NCBI GenBank assembly: GCA_040217575.1
Contig: JAVJPW010000006.1
Span: 1,469,215-1,533,214 of the forward strand
From: Pacificispira sp040217575
GTDB taxonomy: Bacteria > Pseudomonadota > Alphaproteobacteria > UBA8366 > Aestuariispiraceae
Length of the DNA: 64,000 nt
Reading direction: 5' to 3'
Below are positions 34,642 through 42,964 of this stretch, piece by piece. The stretch's first letter is position 1; each line of letters opens with the position of its first letter. Both the position numbers and the translations under genes were made by a program. The notes below the pieces were generated by a model. That model saw nothing but the letters and a program-made list of their open reading frames with translations. It was not told the DNA's origin and made no database searches.

Positions 34642-35901
34642 ATGACTACCAGTACCATTGAGGCTGCGCGGCCGGATCCTACGAAACGCAACGTGCTTCT
34701 GTTGTGCGCCGCCCTGGCGCTCAGCAACACAGGCGCTGTCCTGATGATGTCGGTGACCGCGCTGGCCGGTGTGTATCTTGCGCGGGAAGGGGTGACCTAT
34801 TGGCTGCCGCTTGTCGGGGAATTTCCGGAAACGGCGCTTCCGACCCTGGCTCTGTCGATGATGTTCGTCGGCACCATGTCCACCGCCCCGGCGGCGGCGC
34901 TGTTGATGGGGCGGATCGGCCGGCGCGCGGGCTTTACCCTGGGACAGCTGATTGGACTTACCGGTGCATGTACGTCCGTCTATGCGCTGTTCGAACAAAG
35001 TTTCTGGATTTTTGTTCTGGGCGGCTTCCTGATCGGCGCGCATTCCGCGTTCTGGCAGCAGTATCGTTTTGCCGTGGCTGACACCGCCTCGCCGGAGTTT
35101 AAACCGAAGGCGATTTCCTATGTCATGATCGGCCCGCTGTTTGCCGGGATCTTCGGGCCGGAAATCGCAAAGCATGCATCCGACCTTTTCGCGCCGGTCC
35201 TGTTCGCCGGTGCTTATGGCGCAATCGGGGCGCTGACGCTTGTGGCAATCGCGATTCTGCAGTTCGTGCGCATCCCGACACCGCCGCGCCGCCAGCCGGG
35301 CGACAGCAGGGGCCGACCGCTGTCCCAGGTCGCGCGGGAACCGAAGTTTCTGATCGCCGTAATCGCCGGCATGGTAGGGTATGCCAGCATGTCCTTCCTG
35401 ATGACCGCGACGCCGCTTGCCATGGTTGATTGCGGGTTTGTGAAGGAAGATGCGTTCTTCGTCATCCAGTGGCACGTCGTGGCCATGTTCGCACCAAGCT
35501 TCTTCACAGGCTCGCTCATCACCCGGTTCGGGGCGCCAAAGATTATTCTTGCAGGCGCGCTGCTTTATCTGATTTCGGCGGCTATCAACTTTTCCGGTAT
35601 TGAAATGGTCCAGTTCCTGTCATCCCTCATTCTTGTGGGGGTGGGCTGGAATTTCATGTTTGTCGGTGGAACCACGATGCTAACGGACTTTGCGGAACCG
35701 GAAGAAAAGGCAAGGCTTCAGGGGATAAACGATTTTCTGGTCTTCGGGTCGGTCACGATCGCGAGTTTCCTGTCGGGTGCCCTGCAGCAGGCCTTCGGGT
35801 GGGAGGTGATTACCCTTTCCGTTGCGGGACCTGTGACGTTGGCGGGGCTTTGCGTCATATTCCTTTCGGCGCGCGCGGGGCGCGTCGCGGCGGCGGAGTA
35901 A
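34642..35901 (+). CDS. MFS transporter
   Basis: A 419-residue inner-membrane protein with 12 predicted helices. The MFS loop motif appears as GRIGRRAGFTLGQLIG between helices 2 and 3. The segment HSAFWQQYRFAVADTASPEF, followed by KPKAISYVMIG, resembles YnfM/UMF-type MFS members of unknown substrate. The ATG at 34642 follows AAGAAAGG. It stands alone between ggt and parC. Confidence 0.85.
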   Translation: MTTSTIEAARPDPTKRNVLLLCAALALSNTGAVLMMSVTALAGVYLAREGVTYWLPLVGEFPETALPTLALSMMFVGTMSTAPAAALLMGRIGRRAGFTLGQLIGLTGACTSVYALFEQSFWIFVLGGFLIGAHSAFWQQYRFAVADTASPEFKPKAISYVMIGPLFAGIFGPEIAKHASDLFAPVLFAGAYGAIGALTLVAIAILQFVRIPTPPRRQPGDSRGRPLSQVAREPKFLIAVIAGMVGYASMSFLMTATPLAMVDCGFVKEDAFFVIQWHVVAMFAPSFFTGSLITRFGAPKIILAGALLYLISAAINFSGIEMVQFLSSLILVGVGWNFMFVGGTTMLTDFAEPEEKARLQGINDFLVFGSVTIASFLSGALQQAFGWEVITLSVAGPVTLAGLCVIFLSARAGRVAAAE

Positions 35902-35938
35902 TTCGTCGCCCCAACCACACTTCATCTTGCGTGCCCGG

Positions 35939-35973
35939 CTCTCCTGACTACAATATCGGGTGGATCAGGAGAG
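35939..35973 (+). promoter_or_regulatory. Stem-loop that masks the parC ribosome binding site
   Basis: CTCTCCTGA (35939-35947) and TCAGGAGAG (35965-35973) form a perfect 9-bp stem around a 17-base loop. The 3' arm contains AGGAGAG, the Shine-Dalgarno sequence 8 bases before the parC ATG (35982). Folding would hide the ribosome binding site, so this may be a translational control element. Confidence 0.6.
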
Positions 35974-35981
35974 AGTGACCC

Positions 35982-38213
35982 ATGTCTGAAGAAACCGCCG
36001 CTTTCGAGGTGCGCCCGGCCCCGCTGGCCGATGCGCTGTCCGAACGTTATCTGGCCTATGCCCTGTCGACGATTACCGCCCGGTCCCTGCCGGATGCGCG
36101 GGACGGGCTGAAACCGGTTCACCGTCGGCTTTTGTATGCGATGCGCGAACTGAAGCTGAACCCAGAAAGCGGTTTCAAGAAGTGCGCGCGCATCGTCGGT
36201 GATGTAATGGGTAAGTATCACCCCCATGGCGACCAGGCGATTTACGATGCCATGGTGCGCCTGGCGCAGGATTTCGCCGTGCGCTACCCGCTGGTCGACG
36301 GCCAGGGGAATTTCGGCAATGTGGACGGCGATAACCCGGCGGCCATGCGCTATACCGAGGCACGCCTGACGGAAACGGCAAATCGTCTTCTGGAAGGGAT
36401 TGACGAGAATGCCGTCGATTTCCGCGATACGTACGACGGGGAGGGGGCGGAACCTGTCGTCCTGCCGGCGGCCTTTCCAAACCTGTTGGCGAATGGGGCG
36501 GCCGGCATTGCCGTCGGCATGGCAACCAGCATCCCGCCCCACAATGTCATCGAGATCTGCGATGCGCTGACCCATCTGATCAAATTCCCCAATGCGACGA
36601 TTGGCAAGCTGACGGAGTTCATGGTTGCCCCGGACTTTCCCACCGGCGGCACGATTGTCGAAAGCAAGGAGACGATCGCAGAGGCTTATGCGACCGGTCG
36701 CGGCAGTTTCCGAATTCGCGCAAAATGGGAGGTGGAAAAACTGAAGGGCGGCGGCTGGCAGGTCGTCGTGTCGGAAATCCCCTATCAGGTCCAGAAGTCC
36801 CGGCTGATCGAACGGATCGCGGAGCTGATCCACGAACGCAAGATCGCGATCCTGGGCGATATCCGGGACGAAAGCGCCGAAGATGTGCGCATCGTGATCG
36901 AACCGAAATCGCGCAATGTCGAACCGGAAATGCTGATGGAAAGCCTGTTCCGTCAGACGGACCTGGAAACCCGTTTCGGGTTGAACATGAATGTTCTGAC
37001 CGACGGGGGGAAGGTGCCGAAGGTCGTGAACCTGCGGGAGGCTTTGCAGGCCTTTCTGGACCATCGCCACGATGTCCTGATCCGGCGGTCCGAACATCGC
37101 CGCGACCAGATCGAACGCCGCCTGGAGATCCTGGAAGGCTATATCGTCTGTTATCTGAACCTGGACGAAATCATCCGTATCATCCGGGAAGAAGATCATC
37201 CCAAGCAGGTGATGATGGCGAAATTCGACCTGACGGAACTTCAGGCGGATTCCATCCTGAACATGCGCTTGCGCAGTCTACGAAAACTGGAAGAAGTCGA
37301 AATCAAGAAGGAATTCAATACCCTGACAGAGGAACTGGAGGGGTTGCTGGAACTGCTTGAAAGCGAGGATCTGCGCTGGCGCCGCATCGGCGACGATATC
37401 AAGGTACTGAAGAAAACCTATTCCGAGATACCCGGACTGGCCCGGCGACGAACCGAACTGGGCGACGCGCCCAGTGCCGTGGTGGTGCCGCTGGAAGCGA
37501 TGATCGAAAAGGAACCGGTCACCATTGTCTGTTCCGCAAAGGGATGGGTGCGGGCCATGAAGGGGCATCTTGGGCCGGATGCCGACATCAAATACAAGGA
37601 AGGGGACGGTCCCCGGTTCGTCATGCCGGCGCAGACCACGGACAAGGTTCTGATATTTTGTACCAATGGACGTTTCTATACCCTGGGTGCGGACAAGTTG
37701 CCTGGCGGGCGCGGTCACGGCGAACCGCTGCGGCTTATGGTGGACCTTCCCAACGATCACGAAATTGTTGCGGTAACCGTTTTTGATCCGGAACGCCGTC
37801 TGCTGGTCGCGTCGTCGGATGGTCGCGGATTTGTCGTTCCGGAAAAGGATGTGGTCGCGCAGACCCGAAACGGGAAACAGGTCCTGAATGTCTCCGGTAA
37901 GGTAGAGGCGGCGGTGTGTCGTCCGGTTGCTGCCGGGGATGACAGCATTGCGGTTATTGGTCGAAACCGGAAACTGATTGCTTTTGACCTGTCGGACCTG
38001 CCTGAAATGACCCGCGGGCGGGGCGTTATGCTGCAGCGCTATCGCGATGGCGGTCTGAGCGATGCAAAGACCTTCCGCAAGGCGGACGGCCTGACCTGGC
38101 AAATCGGGGACCGAACGCGCACGGAAACAGACCTGACGGGCTGGTTCGCGAAACGCGCACAGGCGGGACGCATGCCGCCGGCCGGGTTCCCCCGGTCCAA
38201 CAAGTTCGATTGA
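35982..38213 (+). CDS. parC: DNA topoisomerase IV subunit A
   Basis: The breakage-rejoining subunit that, with ParE, decatenates replicated chromosomes. The 743 residues show YALSTITARSLPDARDGLKP and VHRRLLYAM, the catalytic tyrosine Y124 in AAMRYTEARL, and the C-terminal beta-pinwheel without a GyrA box. The quinolone-binding region reads GKYHPHGDQAIYD: position Q85 replaces the serine of E. coli ParC S80, and D89 replaces its E84. A possible masking stem lies before the ribosome binding site. It overlaps the following DUF6314 gene by 4 bp. Confidence 0.95.
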   Translation: MSEETAAFEVRPAPLADALSERYLAYALSTITARSLPDARDGLKPVHRRLLYAMRELKLNPESGFKKCARIVGDVMGKYHPHGDQAIYDAMVRLAQDFAVRYPLVDGQGNFGNVDGDNPAAMRYTEARLTETANRLLEGIDENAVDFRDTYDGEGAEPVVLPAAFPNLLANGAAGIAVGMATSIPPHNVIEICDALTHLIKFPNATIGKLTEFMVAPDFPTGGTIVESKETIAEAYATGRGSFRIRAKWEVEKLKGGGWQVVVSEIPYQVQKSRLIERIAELIHERKIAILGDIRDESAEDVRIVIEPKSRNVEPEMLMESLFRQTDLETRFGLNMNVLTDGGKVPKVVNLREALQAFLDHRHDVLIRRSEHRRDQIERRLEILEGYIVCYLNLDEIIRIIREEDHPKQVMMAKFDLTELQADSILNMRLRSLRKLEEVEIKKEFNTLTEELEGLLELLESEDLRWRRIGDDIKVLKKTYSEIPGLARRRTELGDAPSAVVVPLEAMIEKEPVTIVCSAKGWVRAMKGHLGPDADIKYKEGDGPRFVMPAQTTDKVLIFCTNGRFYTLGADKLPGGRGHGEPLRLMVDLPNDHEIVAVTVFDPERRLLVASSDGRGFVVPEKDVVAQTRNGKQVLNVSGKVEAAVCRPVAAGDDSIAVIGRNRKLIAFDLSDLPEMTRGRGVMLQRYRDGGLSDAKTFRKADGLTWQIGDRTRTETDLTGWFAKRAQAGRMPPAGFPRSNKFD

Positions 38214-38620
38214 CCGAATTTACCGGCAGCTGGCGGCTGCGGCGGCTGGTCTGGGACGGGCGTGGCGATCGCTTCCTGCGTGGCGAGGGGACCGCGTCAT
38301 TCACGCGCCTAACCACAACAGACTGGCGGCTGCGGGAGGATCTGTTCTTTGACGGGCGTGACGGATACCGCGAAACGATCTGGTCCGCAGAAAAGGCCCG
38401 TCTGTCGATCCGTTTTGCCGACGGATTGCCGCTTGTCGATCTGGATTCATCCGGACTTCCTTCAGAATCCTGGCATCTGTGCGGGGAAGACCGATATTGC
38501 GCCCGCCTGATCCATTGGTCAGGAACGTCAATTCTTCTGGGTTGGCGGGTCTTGGGGCCGCGTAAGGACTATGTCATGCTGACCCGCTATGCACGGGATG
38601 GAAAAGGGGATGGATCATGA
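38210..38620 (+). CDS. DUF6314 family protein
   Basis: A 136-residue protein. It shows SWRLRRLVWDGRGD and a string of beta strands with tryptophans (DWRLREDLFFDGRDGYRETI, then HWSGTSILLGWRVLGPRKDY), as in the DUF6314 family, which has a lipocalin-like barrel shape. Function unknown. The start is TTG, overlapping the parC stop (TTGA), and its own stop overlaps the cupin ATG (ATGA). Coupling of this chain suggests co-translation with parC. Confidence 0.7.
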   Translation: MTEFTGSWRLRRLVWDGRGDRFLRGEGTASFTRLTTTDWRLREDLFFDGRDGYRETIWSAEKARLSIRFADGLPLVDLDSSGLPSESWHLCGEDRYCARLIHWSGTSILLGWRVLGPRKDYVMLTRYARDGKGDGS

Positions 38621-38985
38621 AATTCGCCTATCAGCATGAAAAGGATGGGGAGTTCGAAGGCAAAGGACTTCGGTCGTTCTTCGAATACCGCGATCTAGGC
38701 ATCGATGATGCGACAGGCGGACGGTTCCATGCCCAGGTGATCCGCGCTACGGAAGCTTGCACCGACGGCACTGGACGGCATACGCACACGCTTGATTTCC
38801 AGATGGTTTATGTTCTGCAGGGGTGGGTGAAATTCTGGTACGAAGGGGAAGGGGAAATCACATTTCAGAAGGGCGCTTGTGTTCATCAGCCCCCTGGCAT
38901 TGCACATGAACTCATGTCTTGCTCCGGCGATTGCGAACTGCTTGAAATCACGTCGCCCGCGGTATTCGAAACACATGACGCATAA
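38617..38985 (+). CDS. Cupin domain protein
   Basis: A 122-residue single-domain cupin. Motif 1 fits GRHTHTLDFQMVYVLQGWVK with two histidines, and motif 2 fits CVHQPPGIAHELMSCSGDCE. Metal ligands of two or three histidines and a glutamate are therefore likely. Small cupins bind or oxidise small molecules, but no substrate can be named. Its ATG overlaps the DUF6314 stop; bioY follows after 85 bp with its own ribosome binding site. Confidence 0.8.
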   Translation: MKFAYQHEKDGEFEGKGLRSFFEYRDLGIDDATGGRFHAQVIRATEACTDGTGRHTHTLDFQMVYVLQGWVKFWYEGEGEITFQKGACVHQPPGIAHELMSCSGDCELLEITSPAVFETHDA

Positions 38986-39070
38986 GGCCGGATCGGTTAT
39001 AAGCCCGGTGGATACCATCGGCATTCTAGGTCTGATGCGTACTTTTTTGGGGATGAAGGAGATCTGAAAT

Positions 39071-39691
39071 ATGGCTACTGCAACTGTAGGCCACGCAACC
39101 CTTGCTGACGCGGTTTGGCAATCCGAAGGGCAGGCACGTATTGTCCGCAACATTGTCCTGATTCTCGCCGGGACGGCGCTGATGGCGATTTCGGCCCGGA
39201 TCAATGTGCCGATGTGGCCAGTGCCGATGACAATGCAGACGTTTGCAGTCCTGGTGATTGCCATGGCGTACGGCTGGAAACTGGCCGGTGCGACGCTGGT
39301 TGCCTATCTGGCGGAAGGGGCGCTTGGACTTCCGGTTTTCGCAAGTGGTGGCGGTATTGCCTATTTCGCCGGTCCGACGACAGGCTACCTTTTCGGGTTC
39401 CTGGTCGCGGCGGTCGCCGTTGGCTGGCTTGCGGAAAAGGGTTGGGACCGCAGCCCGGTTTCGACTTTTGTCGCAAACGCCATCGGAACTGCGATTATCT
39501 TTGTTCTGGGCGTTTCCTGGCTGACCGGCTTCCTGGCCATCACCAATACGATGGCCTTTGCCGATGCGTTTGGTGCGGCCATGACCAACGGCCTGACACC
39601 CTTCCTGTTCGGCGCTCTGGTCAAAATCAGTCTTGCGGCGGCAGTGCTGCCGCTTCTTTGGAAGATCCTGCCACGCGGCAAGAACGACTGA
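39071..39691 (+). CDS. bioY: Biotin transporter BioY
   Basis: The membrane S-component of an ECF-type biotin importer; BioY can work alone or with EcfAT. The 206 residues have five to six hydrophobic segments and the family motifs SARINVPMWPVPMTMQTFAV, AYLAEGALGLPVFASGG and FAGPTTGYLFGF. The ATG at 39071 has a GAAGGAGA site. No bio genes or other ECF components are nearby, so the energising partner is elsewhere or absent. A hairpin terminator follows at 39720. Confidence 0.93.
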   Translation: MATATVGHATLADAVWQSEGQARIVRNIVLILAGTALMAISARINVPMWPVPMTMQTFAVLVIAMAYGWKLAGATLVAYLAEGALGLPVFASGGGIAYFAGPTTGYLFGFLVAAVAVGWLAEKGWDRSPVSTFVANAIGTAIIFVLGVSWLTGFLAITNTMAFADAFGAAMTNGLTPFLFGALVKISLAAAVLPLLWKILPRGKND

Positions 39692-39719
39692 TTGCCTTTA
39701 ACAGACTGATTGAACGGTT

Positions 39720-39750
39720 GGGGCGGGGCTTCGGCTGCCGCCCCTTTCGT
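39720..39750 (+). terminator. bioY Rho-independent terminator
   Basis: GGGGCGG (39720-39726) pairs with CCGCCCC (39738-39744). An inner GC-TTCG-GC tetraloop caps the hairpin, and TTTCGT follows. It lies 28 bases after the bioY stop on the plus strand. Confidence 0.75.
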
Positions 39751-39756
39751 TTGTGG

Positions 39757-39942
39757 GAACATGATCTTGGGCGGCCAATTCGCGATGCCGGGCCAGAACC
39801 GGACGTTGGCGATTGCCTGGTTCTGTATTCCTGCAAACGGCACGGCGCCACGATGGATGTGGCCGGTCGTTATTTCTTTTGGTGCGACCCCGCGCAGGCA
39901 GTATTGGACAATCCCGAACGGCAAAAGCAGAAACACAGGTCA
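39757..39942 (-). pseudogene. Decayed C-terminal fragment of a TRAP transporter large permease (DctM)
   Basis: Reading the minus strand from 39936, the frame gives VFLLLPFGIVQYCLRGVAPK, then EITTGHIHRGAVPFAGIQ and a W.PGIANWPPKIMF ending. This is the family's last two helices: T.PFG..L.YLRGVAPKEIT...IYRG..PF..IQ...... W.P..... An in-frame TGA lies just before it at 39942-39940, and the rest of the gene is absent. It is more diverged from, and not a copy of, the intact DctM at 40282-42954. I infer a remnant of a second TRAP permease that once lay here. Confidence 0.7.
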
Positions 39943-40281
39943 CCGGCCGCACGGACCCGAGAAGTGGCTTAACGCATGTGACGCGTTAGCGGGGATACGG
40001 CGTGGATATGCCCGTTGTGTATCGTTGTCTGTAAAACCGCGAAAACAACGCAATAGACAAAGAGGTAGACCGGCGATTCCGTACGGAACCTCTTGGTCGT
40101 CCCAAAAACATGCCGTGCGGCGGCGACTGATAAATGAATTGGGGCAAGTCACCCGACCGTTCACCCCTGCGGTGATCCTGCGCGCAGGGCATGTTTCAAG
40201 AACGCCGTGGGTTCCCCGGACAGATATAACTAGGGGGCATGCAGTCCGGCACGTAATTGGCCTTACACGAACCGGGCGGCA
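39943..40281. other. 339-bp stretch without a recognisable gene
   Basis: Neither strand gives a protein I recognise, and codon use in the open frames looks random. A 7-bp stem (CCCTGCG 40165-40171 with CGCAGGG 40183-40189) is present but has no T-tract. The stretch lies between the DctM remnant and the intact dctM 3' end, so it is probably decayed sequence of the same lost gene or its flank. Confidence 0.5.
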
Positions 40282-42954
40282 TTAGAAGTAGATCGAAATA
40301 TCCCTGTGTGTCGAATTGCAGGACGCGATATATAGCGCAACATTCCGCGGGATGGCGTTTTGCTGACGCAGTCCGATTGTATCGGAAATAGTTGTTTCAT
40401 AAGCCACGACATCATCCAGAAGTCGGGCCGCTACATCCGTCCGCCAGGCGATCTCCGCATCCAGTATTTCCATCGCCTCCGCATGCTCGGCGAGCGCAGC
40501 GTCCGGATCAGGCGGTTCGTTCCCGGACGTACGTAGCTCGCGGCGGGATTCTGACAGTGCGGTGCGGATGTCGCCGGCCCCGGCGATATCGCCGACACGG
40601 CTTTCGACATCCTGCATGATTTCGGTCAGCCGATCCGGATCTTCTGTCGGTATGATATTGCTCAGGCTGGCAATTTCTTCCCGCATCGCGCTCAATGTCT
40701 CGGCGCCGCGCAGGATGTTGGCAAATTCTCGGATCGGTTCATACCCGCTGTCTGCGGTGCGGCGATAGATGCCAAACGCTCGTTTTTCTGCCGTCAGAAG
40801 GCTTGAGAATGCCGGGCGAAGTTCTTCCCATTCCGCAGGGGTTGCACTGTCCAGGTCATTTCGTTCCTGCTGCAAACGTTCAAGGCGTTCAGATAACTTT
40901 TCTATATCATCCGTTGCATCGGGATCACTTCGCATCAGACGGTCAAGCCGTTGTTCGGTTTCCTCAATTTCTTCGTCATGCCGTACGATATCATTTTCGA
41001 CGTGCCTCACGATGCGTAGAACCGGCACGTAGTCGATGCTGGCCTCTTCGATCTGCGCCTTGATGGCGCGTGCTTCGGCCAGCAGAGTGATAGACTGTTC
41101 CGCGTCGTTGATGGCACTTTCCACGTCGTTCGCCAAACCATCCGGAACGCCGTTCAAATCCCAGGAACGAGCTGTAGCAATGGCCGCCAGAATTTCGTCA
41201 CCGCGCGTTTCGTACTGTTCTGTGATGTAATCTTCTATGCAGGCTTGAAGGCGCGGGTTGGCCGGGGGCGGCGCCGTGTCAGCCAGAAGCGACATTCGAA
41301 GCGGAAGATAATTCACCAGCTGCGGATTGTACCCGACGATCACCAGTGCGATGAGCTGCAATGCAATGAACGGCACAACACCCTTGTACATCTGGATTGT
41401 CTTGACGGCCGCAGGAGCAACGCCGCGCAAGTAAAAAAGCGCGAACCCGAATGGCGGGGTCAGGAAACTGGTCTGGATATTGAGGCCAATCATGACACCC
41501 AGCCAGACCGCCGTTACGTTTGCAGAAGGGTCGGCGAGCAGAATCGGGGCGACAATAGGCACGACCACCACCGCGATCTCAATGAAATCCAGGAAGAATC
41601 CAAGGAAGAAGATCACCGCCATGACGATAATAAACTGAGACCAGAAACCACCTGGCAGGCTCTGCAAGAACTCCCTCACCAGTTCTTCTCCGCCGAACGC
41701 CCTAAAAGCCGAAGTCAGCATGGCGGCGCCAAGTAGAATGATGAAGACGAGGGATGTCGTCTTTGCGGTTTCCATGATCACGCCCTGCATCGTCTTGTCG
41801 ACGGTAAGGGTCCGCCAGCCGCTCCATACCACGGCGATGACGAACAACGTGACGAAGACGGCCGCGATGCCAACCATGATGGCGTCCAGGTCGGTGTGAA
41901 TTGCCTTGACGTTGATCGTATGGCTGTTGGTCAGGAACAGGATCGCGATGATCGATACACCTGCCAGAATGGCCGGCCAGTAAGCGCCGCGTCGGCCTTC
42001 GTAAAGGCGGTAGCCTGCCATTACGGTCGCACCCACAGCGCCAACGGCCCCAGCCTGGTTCACCGTTGCGATGCCCGTGATGATGGAACCCAGGACGATG
42101 AATATCAGCGCCAGGGGCGGGATCAGCGCCAGCAGTACACGGGTCAGGAACTGCCGGTCGAATTCCCCTTCGAACGGCACGGGCGGTGCGACCGAACGGC
42201 GAAGGAACGCGATAACAAGAATGAACGCCATGTAGACGCCGACAAGGACCAAACCGGGGAACATCGCACCCATGAACATGTCGCCGGCACTGGTGGATAC
42301 CACGCCGAACTCGCTGGGCATTGAAAATTCACCGGTCGCCGCTTTGTAAAGGGCGGTGCGGCTGGCCGCCGCCTGATCAACTGCGTTGGACAATTGGTCC
42401 GCCAGAATGATCAGGACGATCGACGGGGGAATGATCTGACCCAATGTGCCCGACGCTGCAATCGTTCCGGTCGACAGCCAGTTCTGATAATTGTTGCGCA
42501 TCATTGCCGGCAGGGAGATCAGGCCCATAGCAACGACGGTTGCGCCCAGAATTCCCGTGGTTGCGGCCAGCAGTGCGCCAACAAAAACGACGGAAATGCC
42601 AAGTCCGCCCCGAACCGGACCGAACAGCTGCGCCATTGTAATCAACAGGTCTTCGGCGATCTTGGACCGTTGAAGCATGATCCCCATGAACACAAACAAA
42701 GGAATGGCGATCAGGGTATCCCGCTCTACCTCCCAGTAAATCCCGCGGAAGTTGGTAACCCCGGCACTTAACCAGTTGTCTGCGCCACCCTGGGCGAAAA
42801 AGGCGTCGGCATCGCCGGCGAAGAAGTATCCGCACGCAGCGGCCAGGGCGATTGATACAATCGCCGAGCCGGGGAGGGCGAATGCCACGGGAAAGCCGGA
42901 TGCCAGCGCACCGGCCATCAGCAGGATCAGGACTGCGAGAAAGAAAAGTTCCAT
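40282..42954 (-). CDS. dctM: TRAP transporter large permease DctM with long C-terminal coiled-coil extension
   Basis: An 890-residue protein. Residues 1-553 are the 12-helix DctM permease of the FcbT3 (mannitol/chloroaromatic) type: GFPVAFALPGSAIVSIALAA, IPLFVFMGIMLQRSKIAEDL, SGTLGQIIPPSIVLIILADQ and LNIQTSFLTPPFGFALFYLR followed by GVAP. An internal loop of about 60 residues is also present. Residues 554-890 are an added acidic region of heptad-like helices with many E/R/L residues (EEIEETEQRLDRLMRSDPDA, SERLERLQQERNDL), ending ALYIASCNSTHRDISIYF. The extension has no hydrophobic helix and probably lies on one side of the membrane as a coiled coil. Its role is unknown. It follows dctQ after 10 bp. 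Confidence 0.9.
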   Translation of the reverse strand: MELFFLAVLILLMAGALASGFPVAFALPGSAIVSIALAAACGYFFAGDADAFFAQGGADNWLSAGVTNFRGIYWEVERDTLIAIPLFVFMGIMLQRSKIAEDLLITMAQLFGPVRGGLGISVVFVGALLAATTGILGATVVAMGLISLPAMMRNNYQNWLSTGTIAASGTLGQIIPPSIVLIILADQLSNAVDQAAASRTALYKAATGEFSMPSEFGVVSTSAGDMFMGAMFPGLVLVGVYMAFILVIAFLRRSVAPPVPFEGEFDRQFLTRVLLALIPPLALIFIVLGSIITGIATVNQAGAVGAVGATVMAGYRLYEGRRGAYWPAILAGVSIIAILFLTNSHTINVKAIHTDLDAIMVGIAAVFVTLFVIAVVWSGWRTLTVDKTMQGVIMETAKTTSLVFIILLGAAMLTSAFRAFGGEELVREFLQSLPGGFWSQFIIVMAVIFFLGFFLDFIEIAVVVVPIVAPILLADPSANVTAVWLGVMIGLNIQTSFLTPPFGFALFYLRGVAPAAVKTIQMYKGVVPFIALQLIALVIVGYNPQLVNYLPLRMSLLADTAPPPANPRLQACIEDYITEQYETRGDEILAAIATARSWDLNGVPDGLANDVESAINDAEQSITLLAEARAIKAQIEEASIDYVPVLRIVRHVENDIVRHDEEIEETEQRLDRLMRSDPDATDDIEKLSERLERLQQERNDLDSATPAEWEELRPAFSSLLTAEKRAFGIYRRTADSGYEPIREFANILRGAETLSAMREEIASLSNIIPTEDPDRLTEIMQDVESRVGDIAGAGDIRTALSESRRELRTSGNEPPDPDAALAEHAEAMEILDAEIAWRTDVAARLLDDVVAYETTISDTIGLRQQNAIPRNVALYIASCNSTHRDISIYF

Positions 42955-42964
42955 GATTTTACCG

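Noticed and set aside
40165..40189. Hairpin as dctM terminator
   Set aside because: A 7-bp stem is present but no T-run follows on the minus strand, and it lies over 90 bases beyond the stop codon.
39710..40285. A plus-strand 191-residue frame after bioY
   Set aside because: No family resemblance, no ribosome binding site, and it covers the terminator and the DctM remnant on the other strand.
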